This document shows positions 63,311 to 64,000 of a stretch of 64,000 nucleotides of DNA, piece after piece. Within the stretch, counting starts at the first letter, position 1; each line of letters begins with the position of its first letter. Location of the stretch: the NCBI GenBank assembly GCA_036960605.1, contig JBALXI010000004.1:62001-126000 (forward strand). Direction: 5' to 3'. Under the pieces are notes generated by a model. The model saw nothing but the letters and a program-made list of their open reading frames with translations. It was not told the DNA's origin and made no database searches. A program made the position numbers and the translations under genes. This DNA is from Oleispira sp036960605. Its GTDB lineage: Bacteria; Pseudomonadota; Gammaproteobacteria; Pseudomonadales; Oceanobacteraceae.

Positions 63311-64000
63311 ATGGTGATTAGAATGACAGAGGAAGATGAGTTTCAAGCGAGCAGCGAAGATATCGAAATTAAGCCATGGGATTTACCCTATTGGCGGGGG
63401 ACTCCCAAGCTAACAAAGAAAGAAATTGCTGAACAAGATTCCGAAGAGGAAGTTGAGCAGGAAGTAGAGGTTGTTGAACCACTCACGGTTGAAGAATTAG
63501 AAGCTATTCGTAATGAAGGCTATGAAGAAGGTTTTTTACAAGGCTTGAACGAAGGCAGAGAGAAGGGTGAAAAAGAAGGCTTAGCTGAAGGAAAAGCAGA
63601 AGGTAATAAAGAGGGGTTAAAAGAAGGAACGCAAGAAGGAAATCGTATCGGTTTTGAAGCCGGTGAGGCGAAAGGTCTAGCATCAGGCAAAGATGAAATA
63701 AGCCAAGCTTCTATCCATTTAGCAACATTAACTCAGCAGTTAGAACAAAGCCTAATTGAGAAAGACAGTGCTTTACCCCAAGTATTGAGCCAGCTCATTA
63801 GAACTGCTTGTGCAACGATTATTGAACGTGAACTAGAGCAGGGCGATAATCAAATCACGAAGAAAGTATTATCGGCACTTGAGCAATTTCCCTGTGGCGC
63901 AGAAAATATTCAGATTTATATCAGCCCTAGTGATGCTGTTCACCTTGAACACGGTTTAAGTAACTCGGGCCGAGAAATGCACTTTAATGTCGATGATGGG
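63311..64000 (+). CDS. fliH: Flagellar export ATPase regulator FliH, partial
   Basis: 230 codons are visible and the frame is open to the window end. The start is taken as the ATG four bases after the fliG stop (MVIRMTEEDEFQ...); an ATG at 63323 is an alternative. Residues ~70-130 show the FliH GxxxG repeat: GYEEGFLQGLNEGREKGEKE and onwards, with Gly every four residues for about 14 turns. The N-terminal part keeps PWDLPYWRG. It binds FliI ATPase and the C ring. The 3' end is outside the window. Confidence 0.93.
   Translation, partial: MVIRMTEEDEFQASSEDIEIKPWDLPYWRGTPKLTKKEIAEQDSEEEVEQEVEVVEPLTVEELEAIRNEGYEEGFLQGLNEGREKGEKEGLAEGKAEGNKEGLKEGTQEGNRIGFEAGEAKGLASGKDEISQASIHLATLTQQLEQSLIEKDSALPQVLSQLIRTACATIIERELEQGDNQITKKVLSALEQFPCGAENIQIYISPSDAVHLEHGLSNSGREMHFNVDDG

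Overview
The window reads as chromosomal DNA of a marine, polarly flagellated gammaproteobacterium of the Oceanospirillales type (Bermanella/Oleibacter/Thalassolituus-like). The grounds are the Pseudomonas/Vibrio-style flagellar regulon (fleQ-fleS-fleR, sigma54 and sigma28 promoters, cheV-cheR beside flgA/flgM), the moderate-to-low GC, and giant axial flagellar proteins. Giant flagellins of this kind are, as I recall, described in a few marine gammaproteobacteria. The species call is inference; there is no rRNA or tRNA here.

Layout. 1-4.3 kb: two divergent lipoproteins (one with a perfect (GACGAT)12 tract) and a TlpA-like thioredoxin / DUF4266-like lipoprotein / DUF3570 operon. 4.2-7.2 kb: a purine uptake and salvage group (apt, Tsx-like channel, AzgA-type permease). 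7.3-7.7 kb: holC. From 7.8 kb almost everything concerns the flagellum: ycgR-flgN-flgM and flgA (minus), cheV-cheR, flgBCDE, flgFGHI plus a small unknown gene, and flgJKL.

27.6-43.5 kb is an AT-rich flagellin glycosylation island. It holds pseB-pseC-pseF-pseG, two formyltransferase-family genes, pseI, a PIG-L deacetylase, a Gfo/Idh/MocA oxidoreductase, a DegT aminotransferase, a GNAT, an unrecognised GT-B-like protein and a WbuX/HisH/HisF-type amidotransferase triad. A Pse-associated methylase and a Maf flagellin glycosyltransferase follow on the minus strand. 43.7-55 kb: giant flagellin, flaG, giant fliD, an inserted TPR-methyltransferase gene (minus), and fliS. 55-64 kb: fleQ, fleSR, then fliE-fliF-fliG-fliH (fliH runs off the window).

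How it works together. I read nine sigma54 -24/-12 sites (all with GG-N10-GC spacing) and four sigma28 sites (all with 11 bp between 8-mers). They sit where a FleQ -> FleSR -> FliA hierarchy would put them. They also bring the glycosylation operon, maf and the unknown TPR-methyltransferase gene into the flagellar regulon by sequence.

The most unusual signal is the enlargement of nearly all extracellular axial proteins: FlgE 1235 aa, FlgK 992 aa, flagellin 1214 aa, FliD 1326 aa. The extra mass is built from repeated, partly shared modules, with normal-sized rod and ring proteins around them. It is paired with an elaborate sugar-modification island.
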